This document shows, in pieces, positions 7,114-15,705 of a DNA stretch of 64,000 nucleotides. The stretch is from positions 135,089 through 199,088 of the forward strand of contig DASWQH010000005.1 in NCBI GenBank assembly GCA_036403815.1, written 5' to 3'. The DNA is from JACVRN01 sp036403815. Its GTDB lineage: Bacteria; Acidobacteriota; Blastocatellia; Pyrinomonadales; Pyrinomonadaceae. A program made the translations under genes and the position numbers. Numbering within the stretch: position 1 is the first letter of the stretch; the number at the start of each line of letters is the position of its first letter. Below the pieces are notes generated by a model. The model ran no database searches. It was not told the origin of the DNA and saw only the letters and a list, made by a program, of their open reading frames with translations.

Positions 7114-8985
7114 CTACCGCGCGGCCAATCTGAAAATAGCCACAGTCGGGTCGTGGTCGCTCGCATTATCCACGAACTCCGCGTTGACATGCACCGCGTC
7201 GTATTTAACCAAGGCGCTGCGGAGGCTGCTGGTCACCAGAATATGATCGAGCGTTTGCGAATTACCTTCAAAGACGTAGGTGTACCGCTCGTTCGGCGGC
7301 AGCCCCTCAATCAAGTCTCGCAGGATGCTGCCTTTCAGCGTGTTCACGCTCGCTGAAAACTCGTAGTCATTGAGGTCGCCAAGGACAATGACACGGGCGC
7401 GACTATCCAATGCCAGAATCGAATCGACGAAATTATGAACCACTTGAGCCTGTTGAATCCTGCTCGTCTCGGCACCACCGCGAGCCGGTGGCTGGAATCT
7501 CCCGAACAAAGGCTGCTCGCCGGTTTTGGACGCGAAATGATTGGCGATGACAAAGAGCTTCTGGCCGTTGAAGGTGAACTCGCCCGCGAGCGGTTTGCGG
7601 CTTTTAGTAAAAGCCACATTCGTTGGATCAATGCGTCCCGGACTGAACGACAGACGAGGGCTGCCCGCCTCGTTAACTACGGTCGTAGAGTTTGTAGAGC
7701 CTCCGCCGGGACGGTCTATGAATTGAAGACCGCGATCACTGCGAAAGAGAAAGCCTATGCGAATGTTACCGCCCGGCACGCCTCCATCCTGATCGTCAAC
7801 CGGATTGATGCTGCGGAAATTATAAGTAATGCCTCCAGCCGTTTTGATAGCGGCAATCAACTGCTCGAACGTAGTGGTCGCGTCCACGACCGAGTCATTA
7901 GTAGTCCCGTTATTATCCTGAATCTCTTCAACCGAGATGATGTCCGGCGACCTCAAGTTATTAACGATAAGCTCGGCCAGACGCCGAAACTTGGAGGGGC
8001 TGTTGCCGGGATTTAGATTCTCCACATTGAAGGCCGCGACGGCGAGTTGATTGGCTCTGGCTGCTACCGCCACCTCTCTGGATAAGCTGCGGCGCGTGGG
8101 ACTGGGCGCGCTCGTGACTAATAGTTTGTAATTACCGAAACTGTAGTCCATTACTCCTGTGATGGCACCGCTGAAACTATCTCCCACATCGAGGTCAGAT
8201 AGCGGTGTAAGCTCGCCGGATAGAAAGATGCGCTCAGGATTAAAATCATTTGCTCTAACGATGATGCCGCCGCGAGCAGTGCGTAAACCGGCATCGCGTC
8301 CATTATCTGCTATGACGGGGATTTCCTTTGCCCCACTCCTTGGAGTAAAGGTTGGCCCGACGACCACCGCGTTATTGACCTTAACGAGCATCCCTTCCAG
8401 GCTTTCATAAAAATCAATCCCGTCGGACGCCGGGTCGAAGTCGCCGCTGGTTTCCACATTCCCGCGCACATCATCCTCTATGATAGTTGAGGGAGGAATG
8501 CGTCCGCCTCTGCCTATAACAACCGGGGCGGGCAAAGGATTTCCGTGGGAGAGAACCGTGACGGTTGGAGAGCTTATCTGCGTCACGCTTAGATTCGCAT
8601 TTGTCTCTGCATTATCACCCTGTCGATGCTCCGTGACCCTTCCGCTGACGCTGACGCTGTCTCCCACTGACACGTTTGAGAGAGCCTTGTTGGTAAAGAC
8701 AAAGATGCCCTCTGACGTTCGCGGATCAGCATCGGGCACAGCATCCTGCATATAAAAGCCGTTGGAGCGCGTGGCCGTAACGATTCCGTTTACGTCCGAC
8801 ACAGTACTGTTAACCAGAGGCGAAAGATGCTTCGCCCCTTGAATCTCGCGAATCCGGGGCGACGGTGGAGATAGGCTGGTTGCCCCTGCGAATGGAGCGG
8901 GACGAATCGCCGTCATAAAGAGCAGGGCGACTGCAATTAAAAAGGCAACAAGGTAGTCTCTTCGACGCGCTGTTAGTCTGCTCAT
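7114..8985 (-). CDS. Secreted endonuclease/exonuclease/phosphatase-fold protein
   Basis: About 623 residues from the ATG at 8985 (GGAG 9 nt upstream). A basic N-terminus and hydrophobic segment (YLVAFLIAVALLFMTAIRP) form a signal peptide or anchor. The N-terminal half has an OB-like segment (VNGIVTATRSNGFYMQD) typical of large extracellular nucleases. The C-terminal half is an EEP domain: FNVENLNPG, SVEEIQDNNG, IANHFASKTG, LGDLNDYEFS and NASDHDPTVA carry the expected Asn, Glu, His, Asp and Asp/His catalytic residues. Likely an extracellular DNase or phosphodiesterase for phosphate or nucleotide scavenging. A terminator-like hairpin lies 60-100 nt upstream of the start. Confidence 0.85.
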   Translation of the reverse strand: MSRLTARRRDYLVAFLIAVALLFMTAIRPAPFAGATSLSPPSPRIREIQGAKHLSPLVNSTVSDVNGIVTATRSNGFYMQDAVPDADPRTSEGIFVFTNKALSNVSVGDSVSVSGRVTEHRQGDNAETNANLSVTQISSPTVTVLSHGNPLPAPVVIGRGGRIPPSTIIEDDVRGNVETSGDFDPASDGIDFYESLEGMLVKVNNAVVVGPTFTPRSGAKEIPVIADNGRDAGLRTARGGIIVRANDFNPERIFLSGELTPLSDLDVGDSFSGAITGVMDYSFGNYKLLVTSAPSPTRRSLSREVAVAARANQLAVAAFNVENLNPGNSPSKFRRLAELIVNNLRSPDIISVEEIQDNNGTTNDSVVDATTTFEQLIAAIKTAGGITYNFRSINPVDDQDGGVPGGNIRIGFLFRSDRGLQFIDRPGGGSTNSTTVVNEAGSPRLSFSPGRIDPTNVAFTKSRKPLAGEFTFNGQKLFVIANHFASKTGEQPLFGRFQPPARGGAETSRIQQAQVVHNFVDSILALDSRARVIVLGDLNDYEFSASVNTLKGSILRDLIEGLPPNERYTYVFEGNSQTLDHILVTSSLRSALVKYDAVHVNAEFVDNASDHDPTVAIFRLAAR

Positions 8986-9043
8986 ATAGATGGTCTCCAC
9001 TCCGGGCATCAAAGTCACAGTGTGATAATTGAGTCAGTTTAGC

Positions 9044-9084
9044 AAAAAAAGAGAAAGGTGAGCCATGAGATTCACCTTTCTCTT
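9044..9084 (-). terminator. Intrinsic terminator, minus strand
   Basis: Arms 9071-9084 and 9049-9061 pair as AAGAGAAAGGTGA with its complement around a 9-nt loop, followed on the minus strand by a run of T. It would end leftward transcription, most simply that of the long operon whose last gene stops at 9718. It lies only about 60 nt before the nuclease start, so control of that gene is also possible. Confidence 0.7.
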
Positions 9085-9717
9085 AGCTGTGGCATATCGC
9101 GAAACCAAGGCAGACCCAATCTAAGAAGCTGTTTGGAAATTCCTATGTTTGCGCCGCAGGCACAGCCAGAAGGTAGCCAGACGTTTCATGTCTGGTCGGA
9201 GTCAGGCAACCAATCGCGCTCTGAAGGAGCGCCGGAGATTCTGCCCGCGTTGAGGACGCGGGGGATGCTCGATGGCTGTGCCAGACGTTTCACGTCTGGC
9301 TACCTTCGGGTGCGGGACTTCGGGCAAAATTGAAGCCCCCGCGACTCTGGGCAGGAGTACCAACGCCGCCCGGAATAAGTATATGTAGACACAAATCTTA
9401 ATAAATTTTGAGCAGTCGGCGCTTCCACCTTTGCCATTTAGCACCGCTTAACAAAATCCGAGGTCTATCTTCCGGCACAAATCTGGCACAGTAAGTTTGG
9501 GACTTGCGCACGCGGTAGACTAATAACTACTCCGGTTTTCGAGTCCGGTCTGTACCCTCAGCCCTGCGCGTAAGACCTAAGAATTGCCAGGAATTTCAAA
9601 CAACCCGCAGCCGTCAAAGCATAGCTCATCATGGCAATTACTGTGACGTTACTACGCCAACTTCGCGCCAGGTTTGTGGAGGGGCGGCTTTTTCAGACTG
9701 AAGTTCAAAATACTGTG
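9085..9717. other. Gene-free island edge: inverted repeats, direct repeat, tRNA-like remnant
   Basis: No convincing coding region. It holds a 15-bp perfect inverted repeat (9170-9184 with 9292-9306), each arm extending into a CCAGACGT/ACGTCTGG palindrome; a small GC hairpin at 9244-9262; the left 40-bp direct repeat (9319-9358); and, on the minus strand at 9502-9570, a sequence resembling the 5' half of tRNA-Ser(CGA), with CTCGAAA as anticodon loop and a near-complete anticodon stem but no intact T-arm. The region looks like the scarred edge of an insertion. Confidence 0.55.
9319..9358 (+). repeat. 40-bp direct repeat, left copy (possible att site or dispersed hairpin)
   Basis: TTCGGGCAAAATTGAAGCCC and the next 20 nt match 27884-27923 at 39 of 40 positions. 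The two copies bracket the giant-protein operon. In the right copy the repeat is the left half of a full hairpin; here the other half is missing, as expected if an insertion split a hairpin. A dispersed repeat family is the alternative. Confidence 0.6.
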
Positions 9718-11208
9718 TCAGCTCGTGGGATAGTAAGTAGTAACGATAGCCCCGGACGGGAATCCGTTCAAAGTAACCTGTACAAATAAAATCCTCAGAA
9801 ACGGAATCTGGCCTAAGCTCTGGCTGAGCTGTATGGCTCCGAAACTATCCGTCGTAGCCTGCTGTGAGAATGAAAGGAATAAAGGCTTTGTGCTACCAAA
9901 GAGTACAAAGGTTATGAACGTGAGAGTGGTATAAGCTCCCGGGTTCGCGTTGAAGCTGACGCTGATGATATTGGCGGCTCCCGACGAGATGTTATTATCG
10001 ACTACCGAGATAGCCACGTTAACGGGCGCAACTGTAACGCCGGTTTCAGCGTAAACCGGCCCGTTATAACCCGTGGCTTCAAGCGTAAAACTGGATGTCT
10101 GGTTGACGGGAACGCTCACGCTCTGGCCTGTGACGATGTCGTTATCTAATAAGAGCTGGCTCGCGTACTGCACATCCCATGCAAGCGTCACAGGCACATT
10201 ATTATTATTGCCGTAGACGGTGGATGGGGTCGGCGTGAAGCTGTTAATCTTCACGGGAGAGACCGTCACAAGGATAGACCAGGTGACAGGCCCTCCCTGC
10301 CCCAGAGCCTGAAGCACAAATATTCCGGTCTGATTTACAGGAACTGTTGCGCTGTTTCCCTCGACGTTCGCTCCGTTGAGCTGTACCTGAGTGGCCGCCG
10401 TCACGTCCCATGTGAAAGTGACACTATCGCCAGGGTAGTCTACCGTCTGCGTACTCGCCGTGAAGCTGTTTATCTGCACGTTAGGGATTGCGACGGCCAC
10501 TGGAAACCAGTTATCAAAGACCAGAGGTTGATTCTGCCCGGCCACCGTCAGCGTGACTATCAGATAAAAGATGGTTGGATTCGCCTGTAGATTTTCCACA
10601 GTGTAACTGCCCACCGCTGGCAGAAGGTTGCCATCCGTAGTCTCTGTGATGGTCACCTGTTCATTCACATCCAGATATTGCAGAGCGTATGTCGCTCCGG
10701 GGCTACAGTTCCATGAAAGCGTGGTGCTGTCTCCCTGATTGACCGATATCGGATTGGCTTTGAGTTGCCCGACAGTAAATTCCACGGGAAACTTCGCCAG
10801 CAAGTAATCCAGCGTGCCCGTGTTGTCCGTTGTAACTTCCGTAATGGTTATGTCGGTGGTGCCGACCTGTTCGTTGACCTGTATATTAGAGAGCACGAAG
10901 GTCAGCCCGATAGAGCCAATTTGTCCGGCCTCTGACGTGGCGGGCGTCGCAGTAAAAAGCGAGCCGCTCTGCGTCAGGTTCCAGCCCTTCGGAGCAGCAG
11001 TTCCTATTCCAGTTGAGTCGGGGAAGAAATCCTTGGCATTCGTGCCCTCAAGAAAGTCGAAGCTGATGCTCTGGCAGTCAATCAATTGGTGAGTGCTGTT
11101 GGAGACGACAATCATGAGAGTCACTATTGAAGGGTCTCCAGTTTGCGGGCTGACCTGTATAGGGGACTGGTTGGCGGAAATCGCATAGCTCAGCAGTGTG
11201 TCGCTCAT
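9718..11208 (-). CDS. Unknown beta-domain protein, paralog 4 of the giant-protein operon
   Basis: 496 residues, last gene of the operon. Residues 1-140 are the module shared with three upstream paralogs: TLLSYAISANQSPIQVSPQT, IDCQSISF, GIGTAAPKGW, LFTATPATSE, LTFVLSNIQVNEQVGTTDI. Then come several Ig-like/beta-sandwich repeats of about 85 residues with the recurring pattern 'I(N/S)SFTA... V(T/P)VTLAWDV', ending in a Val/Phe-rich domain. No signal peptide, membrane segment or catalytic motif is visible. The start has GGGAGAG upstream. The repeated sandwich domains resemble structural or adhesive proteins; no named family is recognised and the function is unknown. Confidence 0.7.
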   Translation of the reverse strand: MSDTLLSYAISANQSPIQVSPQTGDPSIVTLMIVVSNSTHQLIDCQSISFDFLEGTNAKDFFPDSTGIGTAAPKGWNLTQSGSLFTATPATSEAGQIGSIGLTFVLSNIQVNEQVGTTDITITEVTTDNTGTLDYLLAKFPVEFTVGQLKANPISVNQGDSTTLSWNCSPGATYALQYLDVNEQVTITETTDGNLLPAVGSYTVENLQANPTIFYLIVTLTVAGQNQPLVFDNWFPVAVAIPNVQINSFTASTQTVDYPGDSVTFTWDVTAATQVQLNGANVEGNSATVPVNQTGIFVLQALGQGGPVTWSILVTVSPVKINSFTPTPSTVYGNNNNVPVTLAWDVQYASQLLLDNDIVTGQSVSVPVNQTSSFTLEATGYNGPVYAETGVTVAPVNVAISVVDNNISSGAANIISVSFNANPGAYTTLTFITFVLFGSTKPLFLSFSQQATTDSFGAIQLSQSLGQIPFLRILFVQVTLNGFPSGAIVTTYYPTS

Positions 11209-11301
11209 CTCTAAATCTCTCCCTTCAAACTATTACTTTCTCTCGTCGGAACATCAAGCAGGCGTTTTGATCAAGGCAATCAACACCCGTCAGCTGACAT
11301 T

Positions 11302-11802
11302 TCACTGTTGCGGCAGGCCAGCGAAGATTAGATAGAGGACGGCGGCATTTTTGGGACGCGTCTCCGCGCTGCCTGCCCCTGTAGTTGTCTGTGTGTGGAG
11401 ACCGTTGGTGGTGTCCGTGCCGACTATATATTGGACTCCGTCTGTGGCTTCGCTAAAGAACCAGGGCGTCTCCGCTACATTATGGCTGTGCGCTCCAAAG
11501 GTATCAGCCTGTAAAGAGCGGACTGTGCGCGACTTCCCGTCAGGGTCAACGTTGCCCGATGGGTCCAATCCCCGCAGAAAATATCCGCTCAAGTTCGGCA
11601 AGGTGTTGGAATTTCCCAAAGCAGCATACAGCTCTGGATACTGCGCTTGATTGAAGTTCGCGCCGTTGCACACCATCCACCCCGACGGAAAACTGTTGGC
11701 GTTGCCTACGTAGCTGATGACAGTGCCGACAGGCACCGCGCTGATGACTGCCGTAACTTGAGCGGTCGGGTTCTGAGCCTCTTCACCGTTATTTTTTGTC
11801 AT
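11302..11802 (-). CDS. Phage tail-collar domain protein
   Basis: About 166 residues. PVGTVISYVGNANSFPSGW, MVCNGANFNQAQYPELYAAL, LPNLSGYFLRGLDPSG and the histidine-containing GAHSHNV are the classic tail-collar domain of phage short tail fibres, also used by contractile injection systems and R-type bacteriocins. The C-terminus (ETRPKNAAVLYLIFA) is the usual collar ending. Its start lies inside the end of the previous gene (overlap of about 14 nt), with AGGAG in the overlap as ribosome site, so translation is coupled. It is the only clearly phage-like protein in the operon and suggests that the products assemble into, or decorate, an extracellular structure. Confidence 0.85.
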   Translation of the reverse strand: MTKNNGEEAQNPTAQVTAVISAVPVGTVISYVGNANSFPSGWMVCNGANFNQAQYPELYAALGNSNTLPNLSGYFLRGLDPSGNVDPDGKSRTVRSLQADTFGAHSHNVAETPWFFSEATDGVQYIVGTDTTNGLHTQTTTGAGSAETRPKNAAVLYLIFAGLPQQ

Positions 11803-12796
11803 GGTTCTCCTCATCTCTCGTTGTCCCTTGCGGAAAGACGGTCAAGGTATAGTTGGTTATGAGTTGGGTCGGAAACACTTGATAGGAGGTGGCGTTGTTG
11901 GGAATGGGCAGAGTTCGTTCCTGTCCGCCCTGTCCGTCGTTCGCAGTAATCTGGAAAGCGCCCACTATGTCCCATTTCAAAGTGAAAGAGAATGGCTGGC
12001 CGGGCGTAATGGGATTGGCCTTGATGGTGAAGGAATTAATCGCGGGCTGGGGCGGTTTGACCGTCACGGTACATTGACGCTGTGCCTTCAACGGTTCCTG
12101 CTGGCCGGGTACATACAGCGTGATCAACAGATAAAAGGTCATCACCGGAGTCACTTCCAGTTTATCTATCGTGTAGCTGCCGTTGGCAGGCAGGGGTTGG
12201 TCAGGCTCCCCCTTCGGATGCATGATGGTCACGGTGTTGCCGTCCGCATCTGCGTACATCAACTCATAGGTTCCGCCGCCCGTGCCGTTCCAGAAAAGGG
12301 TCGTGCTGCTGCCTTCATTCACAATCAATGGTTGAGCAGTCAGGGGGCCAATCTTAAACTGCGGGGGAAATTTCTCCAGCGGATAAGAGAGCGTCCCGGT
12401 GTGATTAGTAGTGACCTCCGTAATAGTCATGTCGGTCGTGCCGGGCTGCTCGTTGACCTTGATATTGGAGAGCACGAAGGTCAGTCCGTCACGGCCTATC
12501 TTTCCATTATGTCCATCCTTCGACGGGTCAGGTGTGGCCGTAAAAAGAGAGCCATCCTGCTTTATACTCCAGCCTTTCGGAACAGAAGTTCCGATGCCTG
12601 TTGCATCAGGGAATAAATCTTTGGCATCCGTGCCCTTGAGAAAACCGAAGCTGAGGCTCTGGCAGTCAATTATCTTGTGAGTGTCGTTCGAGATCACTAT
12701 CATGAGGGTCAGGCTCGATTTGTCTCCCGTCTGTGGGCTGGCCTGTATGGGGTCTTGATTGGTTTGTACGGCGTAGGTCAGAAGCGTGTCGGCCAT
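11789..12796 (-). CDS. Unknown beta-domain protein, paralog 3
   Basis: About 335 residues from the ATG at 12796, chosen by alignment with its paralogs and AAAGGG upstream. Residues 1-150 are the shared module (TLLTYAVQTNQDPIQASPQT, IDCQSLSFGFLKGTDAKDLF, VNEQPGTTDMTITEVT). A second shared domain follows (FKIGPLTAQPLIVNEGSSTT and YELMYADADGNTVTI), then one further sandwich domain (INSFTIKANPITPGQPFSFT). It is the shortest of the four, as if later repeats had been lost. The tail-collar gene begins within its last codons. No signal peptide; function unknown. Confidence 0.7.
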   Translation of the reverse strand: MADTLLTYAVQTNQDPIQASPQTGDKSSLTLMIVISNDTHKIIDCQSLSFGFLKGTDAKDLFPDATGIGTSVPKGWSIKQDGSLFTATPDPSKDGHNGKIGRDGLTFVLSNIKVNEQPGTTDMTITEVTTNHTGTLSYPLEKFPPQFKIGPLTAQPLIVNEGSSTTLFWNGTGGGTYELMYADADGNTVTIMHPKGEPDQPLPANGSYTIDKLEVTPVMTFYLLITLYVPGQQEPLKAQRQCTVTVKPPQPAINSFTIKANPITPGQPFSFTLKWDIVGAFQITANDGQGGQERTLPIPNNATSYQVFPTQLITNYTLTVFPQGTTRDEENHDKK

Positions 12797-12871
12797 CGTT
12801 TGATCCCTTTCTGAGTAGTGGACGGCTCTCCATTCGGCGCTGGGCGGCGCGGCGATGCGCACGCCTGCGGG

Positions 12872-14152
12872 CTACGAGGGGAACTGGCGCGTGAGCGACC
12901 CCGACGCGAAGCCGCTGACGGTAACACTCAGGGATGCGATCGGCCCGCCAGCCATGCCGACGGGAGGGGACGGGTTCACTGGCGCGTCCGCCGAGTTCAA
13001 TTGAAGCGTGATGTCGCTGGCCGTACCCTCCATCACCACCTGCGCGGGGCCGCCGAGTCCTACAGTTTCAGTCGTAGAGGAATACGTGGTGCCGGAAGAG
13101 GTGCTGATGGCGATCTGAAGGTATATCTGGTAGTTCCCTGAATTCGCCATGAAGCTGAGGGCGAAGGAGTTCCCATTGACGGCGAGAATCATATTCACAT
13201 CCTCGACCGTCACATTGCACTCGCTGTAGACAGGGCCTTGATAGCCCGTGGCAGTGAGTAAAAACTGTGTCGGTTCGTTGACCATCACGGTGTAGCTCGA
13301 TCCGGTGACGATGCCGATGCTGTTGTCGAGCACTAACTGGTGCGCAGCCGTCGCCTCCCATGACAGGGTGACGGGGACGTTGTTGTTGGTTCCGTAGATG
13401 ACCGCCGGGGTGGCCTTGAAGTGCGCCAGCGCCACCGACTCGACGAGCACCGTTACCGGGCAGTCGCGTTGCGTAACCAACGGCGCATCGCCACCCGGCG
13501 GCTGATAAGTGACGACGAGGTAGAAGATGGTCGGGTCGTCCTGGAGGTCGTCAACTTCGTAGCTGCCAGTCGCCGGAAGCGGCTGCCCGTCTTTCGTCTC
13601 GTTGACGACGGTATCACCGTATTGCAAAGTATAGGTCGCGCCGCTCGAACCGCTCCAGGAGAGCGTCGTTGAGCCGCCCTGCGCAACGGAGAGCGACGAG
13701 GCGTTGAGATCGCCAACGGTGAAGTTGGCCGGAAACTTCGCCAGCGGAATATCCAGCGTCCCGGTATTGGAGGTGGTCACTTCCGTAATGGTCATGTCGG
13801 TTGTGCCGGGTTGCTCGTTGACCTTGATGTTCGAGATCACGAAGCTCAGCCCATCAGCACCTACTTGTCCATCGGCAGCAGTATCTGGTGTTGCCGTAAA
13901 GAGAGCGCCGCTCTGATTAATGCTCCAGCCATCAGAATGGGAAGTTCCAATCCCTGTATCGTCGGAGAAGAAATCTTTGGCATTCGTGCCTTTGAGAAAG
14001 CTGAAGCTTATGCTCTGGCAGTCAATCAACTGGTGCGTGTCGTTCGAGACGACAATCATCAAGGTTGCTGGCGAAGGATCGTCCGTCTGTGGACTGACCT
14101 GTATAGGGTCTGGATTAGAGGACACTGCATAGCTCAGAAGTGTATCGCCCAT
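12872..14152 (-). CDS. Unknown beta-domain protein, paralog 2
   Basis: About 426 residues from the ATG at 14152 (AGGAGAG upstream). The N-terminal module and the STTLSWSGSSGATYTLQY domain are shared with the other three paralogs; the DNA is also visibly similar in the first 450 nt, implying tandem duplication. It continues with a sandwich domain (ALAHFKATPAVIYGTNNNVP) closely resembling the fourth domain of paralog 4, then a unique C-terminal domain rich in Ser/Thr/Val. No catalytic motif is seen. A structural role is inferred from repeat architecture only. Confidence 0.7.
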   Translation of the reverse strand: MGDTLLSYAVSSNPDPIQVSPQTDDPSPATLMIVVSNDTHQLIDCQSISFSFLKGTNAKDFFSDDTGIGTSHSDGWSINQSGALFTATPDTAADGQVGADGLSFVISNIKVNEQPGTTDMTITEVTTSNTGTLDIPLAKFPANFTVGDLNASSLSVAQGGSTTLSWSGSSGATYTLQYGDTVVNETKDGQPLPATGSYEVDDLQDDPTIFYLVVTYQPPGGDAPLVTQRDCPVTVLVESVALAHFKATPAVIYGTNNNVPVTLSWEATAAHQLVLDNSIGIVTGSSYTVMVNEPTQFLLTATGYQGPVYSECNVTVEDVNMILAVNGNSFALSFMANSGNYQIYLQIAISTSSGTTYSSTTETVGLGGPAQVVMEGTASDITLQLNSADAPVNPSPPVGMAGGPIASLSVTVSGFASGSLTRQFPS

Positions 14153-14236
14153 CTTTCTCTCCTCTCTTCTAATATGACGCAGCACACCATCAGTCATAAG
14201 GCTGCGGGGCCGTCACTCTAGATTATGGACGCGCAT

Positions 14237-15667
14237 TTAATCTGACGCCTCCTTCAGGATTATCTGCCCCGGTTTGCCGGGATTGCCCGGATTACCCGGA
14301 TTACCCGGAGGATTGCCCGCCCCCCCTTGCCCTTTGGCTCCTCTGCTTCCTCCGTTGCTTACGACAATGTAACCCGCTGGAGTATCTGCCTCCGGGTCAA
14401 AAATCAAGGTAATCGTGCCACCGTCTCCACCATTGCCTCCATTCCCCCCGCTGCCGCCCCCGTCTCCGTTTCCCCCTGTTCCGCCTGGCCCGCCAGCACC
14501 GCCCGAGGCCTCTATCAGCCACACTGTCGCTGGTTTTGAACTCTGGTCGAGAGTGCAATTGCGCGTGAAGTCGTTACCCGATACACCATCGCCGCCATTG
14601 CTGCCATCGCCACCGGGATAGCCAGACGCGCCTTGCGGCCCAGGCTCTCCAGGCATCCCGTTCGCGCCGACGGCGTTTATGATATCTGTGGGAACAATAG
14701 TCGGGTCAACACTGACGGTTATCTGCGCCTGTTTAGAGAGACCGGCATTGCCGTAGGCGGTGAGCGTGTAGGCTATACTATCCGTTTGTATGAGAACGTA
14801 TTGTTGTCCGTTCGTTGGCACCGACTGGTTTCCGGGGTCTAGGATACAGGAGGTGGCCCGGGTCGTCTGCCATATCAGTTGCGTGACACCGTTCATGCCG
14901 ACCGTCGTTGGCATGGCTTGAAAGTTAAGGGTGAGTTGTGACACTGCCACGACGAACTGTCGCTGCACCTGCAAAGAGCTACTTTCACCGTCCACCTGCA
15001 AGGTGACGATGAGCGTGAAGACCGTAGGGTCTGCCTGGAGGTCGTCAACCGTATAACTGCCCGTCGAAGGCAAGGGTTGGTCAGGCTCATTCTTCGGGTG
15101 TGCAATCGTGACCGTGTTGCCGTCCACATCTTGATATTGAATTTCGTAGTTTGCGCCGCTCGAACCGCTCCATGAAAGGGTCGTGCTCGCGCCTTCCACG
15201 ACGTTGACCGGATTGGCTTGAAGCTGGCCTACAAAAAATTGGGGCGGAAATTTCGCCAAAGGATACGAGAGCGTTCCGGTGTTGGAACTGGTCACTTCCG
15301 TGATGGTCATGTTGGTCGTGCCGGGTTGCTCGTTGACCTTGATATTTGTGAGCACGAAGGTCAGCCCGGCAGCGCCCACCTTTCCGTCAGCGGACGTGTC
15401 AGGAGTCGCCGTAAAGAGAGCGCCGTCCTGCGTAATGCTCCATCCCGCCGGTGCCGATGTTCCGATCCCTGTCGAATCAGAGAAGAAGTCTTTGGCATCC
15501 GTGCCTTGAAGAAAACTGAAGCTGAGGCTCTGGCAATCAATTAATTGGTGAGTGTTGTTAGAGACCACTATCATCAGAGTCGCAAGTGATGGGTCGCCCG
15601 TTTGCGGGCTTGCCTGCAAAGGGTCTGGTGTGGTTAAAACAGCGTAAGTAAGAAGCATCTGGCTCAT
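14237..15667 (-). CDS. Unknown beta-domain protein with collagen-like/Gly-rich tail, paralog 1
   Basis: About 476 residues from the ATG at 15667. The N-terminal shared module and second domain (YEIQYQDVDGNTVTIAHPKN) match paralog 3 best. A third domain (LTLNFQAMPTTVGMNGVTQL) is followed by a C-terminal 150 residues of collagen-like Gly-X-Y (GMPGEPGPQGASGYPGGDG) and Gly/Asn-rich repeats (GGSGGNGGNGGDGG, GNPGNPGNPGKPG) separated by a short folded piece with one Cys. Collagen-like segments form rod-like trimers in bacterial surface and phage tail proteins, which fits a trimeric fibre alongside the tail-collar protein. No signal peptide is present. Confidence 0.7.
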   Translation of the reverse strand: MSQMLLTYAVLTTPDPLQASPQTGDPSLATLMIVVSNNTHQLIDCQSLSFSFLQGTDAKDFFSDSTGIGTSAPAGWSITQDGALFTATPDTSADGKVGAAGLTFVLTNIKVNEQPGTTNMTITEVTSSNTGTLSYPLAKFPPQFFVGQLQANPVNVVEGASTTLSWSGSSGANYEIQYQDVDGNTVTIAHPKNEPDQPLPSTGSYTVDDLQADPTVFTLIVTLQVDGESSSLQVQRQFVVAVSQLTLNFQAMPTTVGMNGVTQLIWQTTRATSCILDPGNQSVPTNGQQYVLIQTDSIAYTLTAYGNAGLSKQAQITVSVDPTIVPTDIINAVGANGMPGEPGPQGASGYPGGDGSNGGDGVSGNDFTRNCTLDQSSKPATVWLIEASGGAGGPGGTGGNGDGGGSGGNGGNGGDGGTITLIFDPEADTPAGYIVVSNGGSRGAKGQGGAGNPPGNPGNPGNPGKPGQIILKEASD

Positions 15668-15705
15668 CCCTTTCTCTCCTATATTCAATCGCTATTTGCT
15701 TACGG

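Noticed and set aside
11801..12616. 271-codon plus-strand ORF opposite paralog 3
   Set aside because: Similar shadow ORFs appear at the same place opposite each paralog because the paralogs share sequence; there is no independent support.
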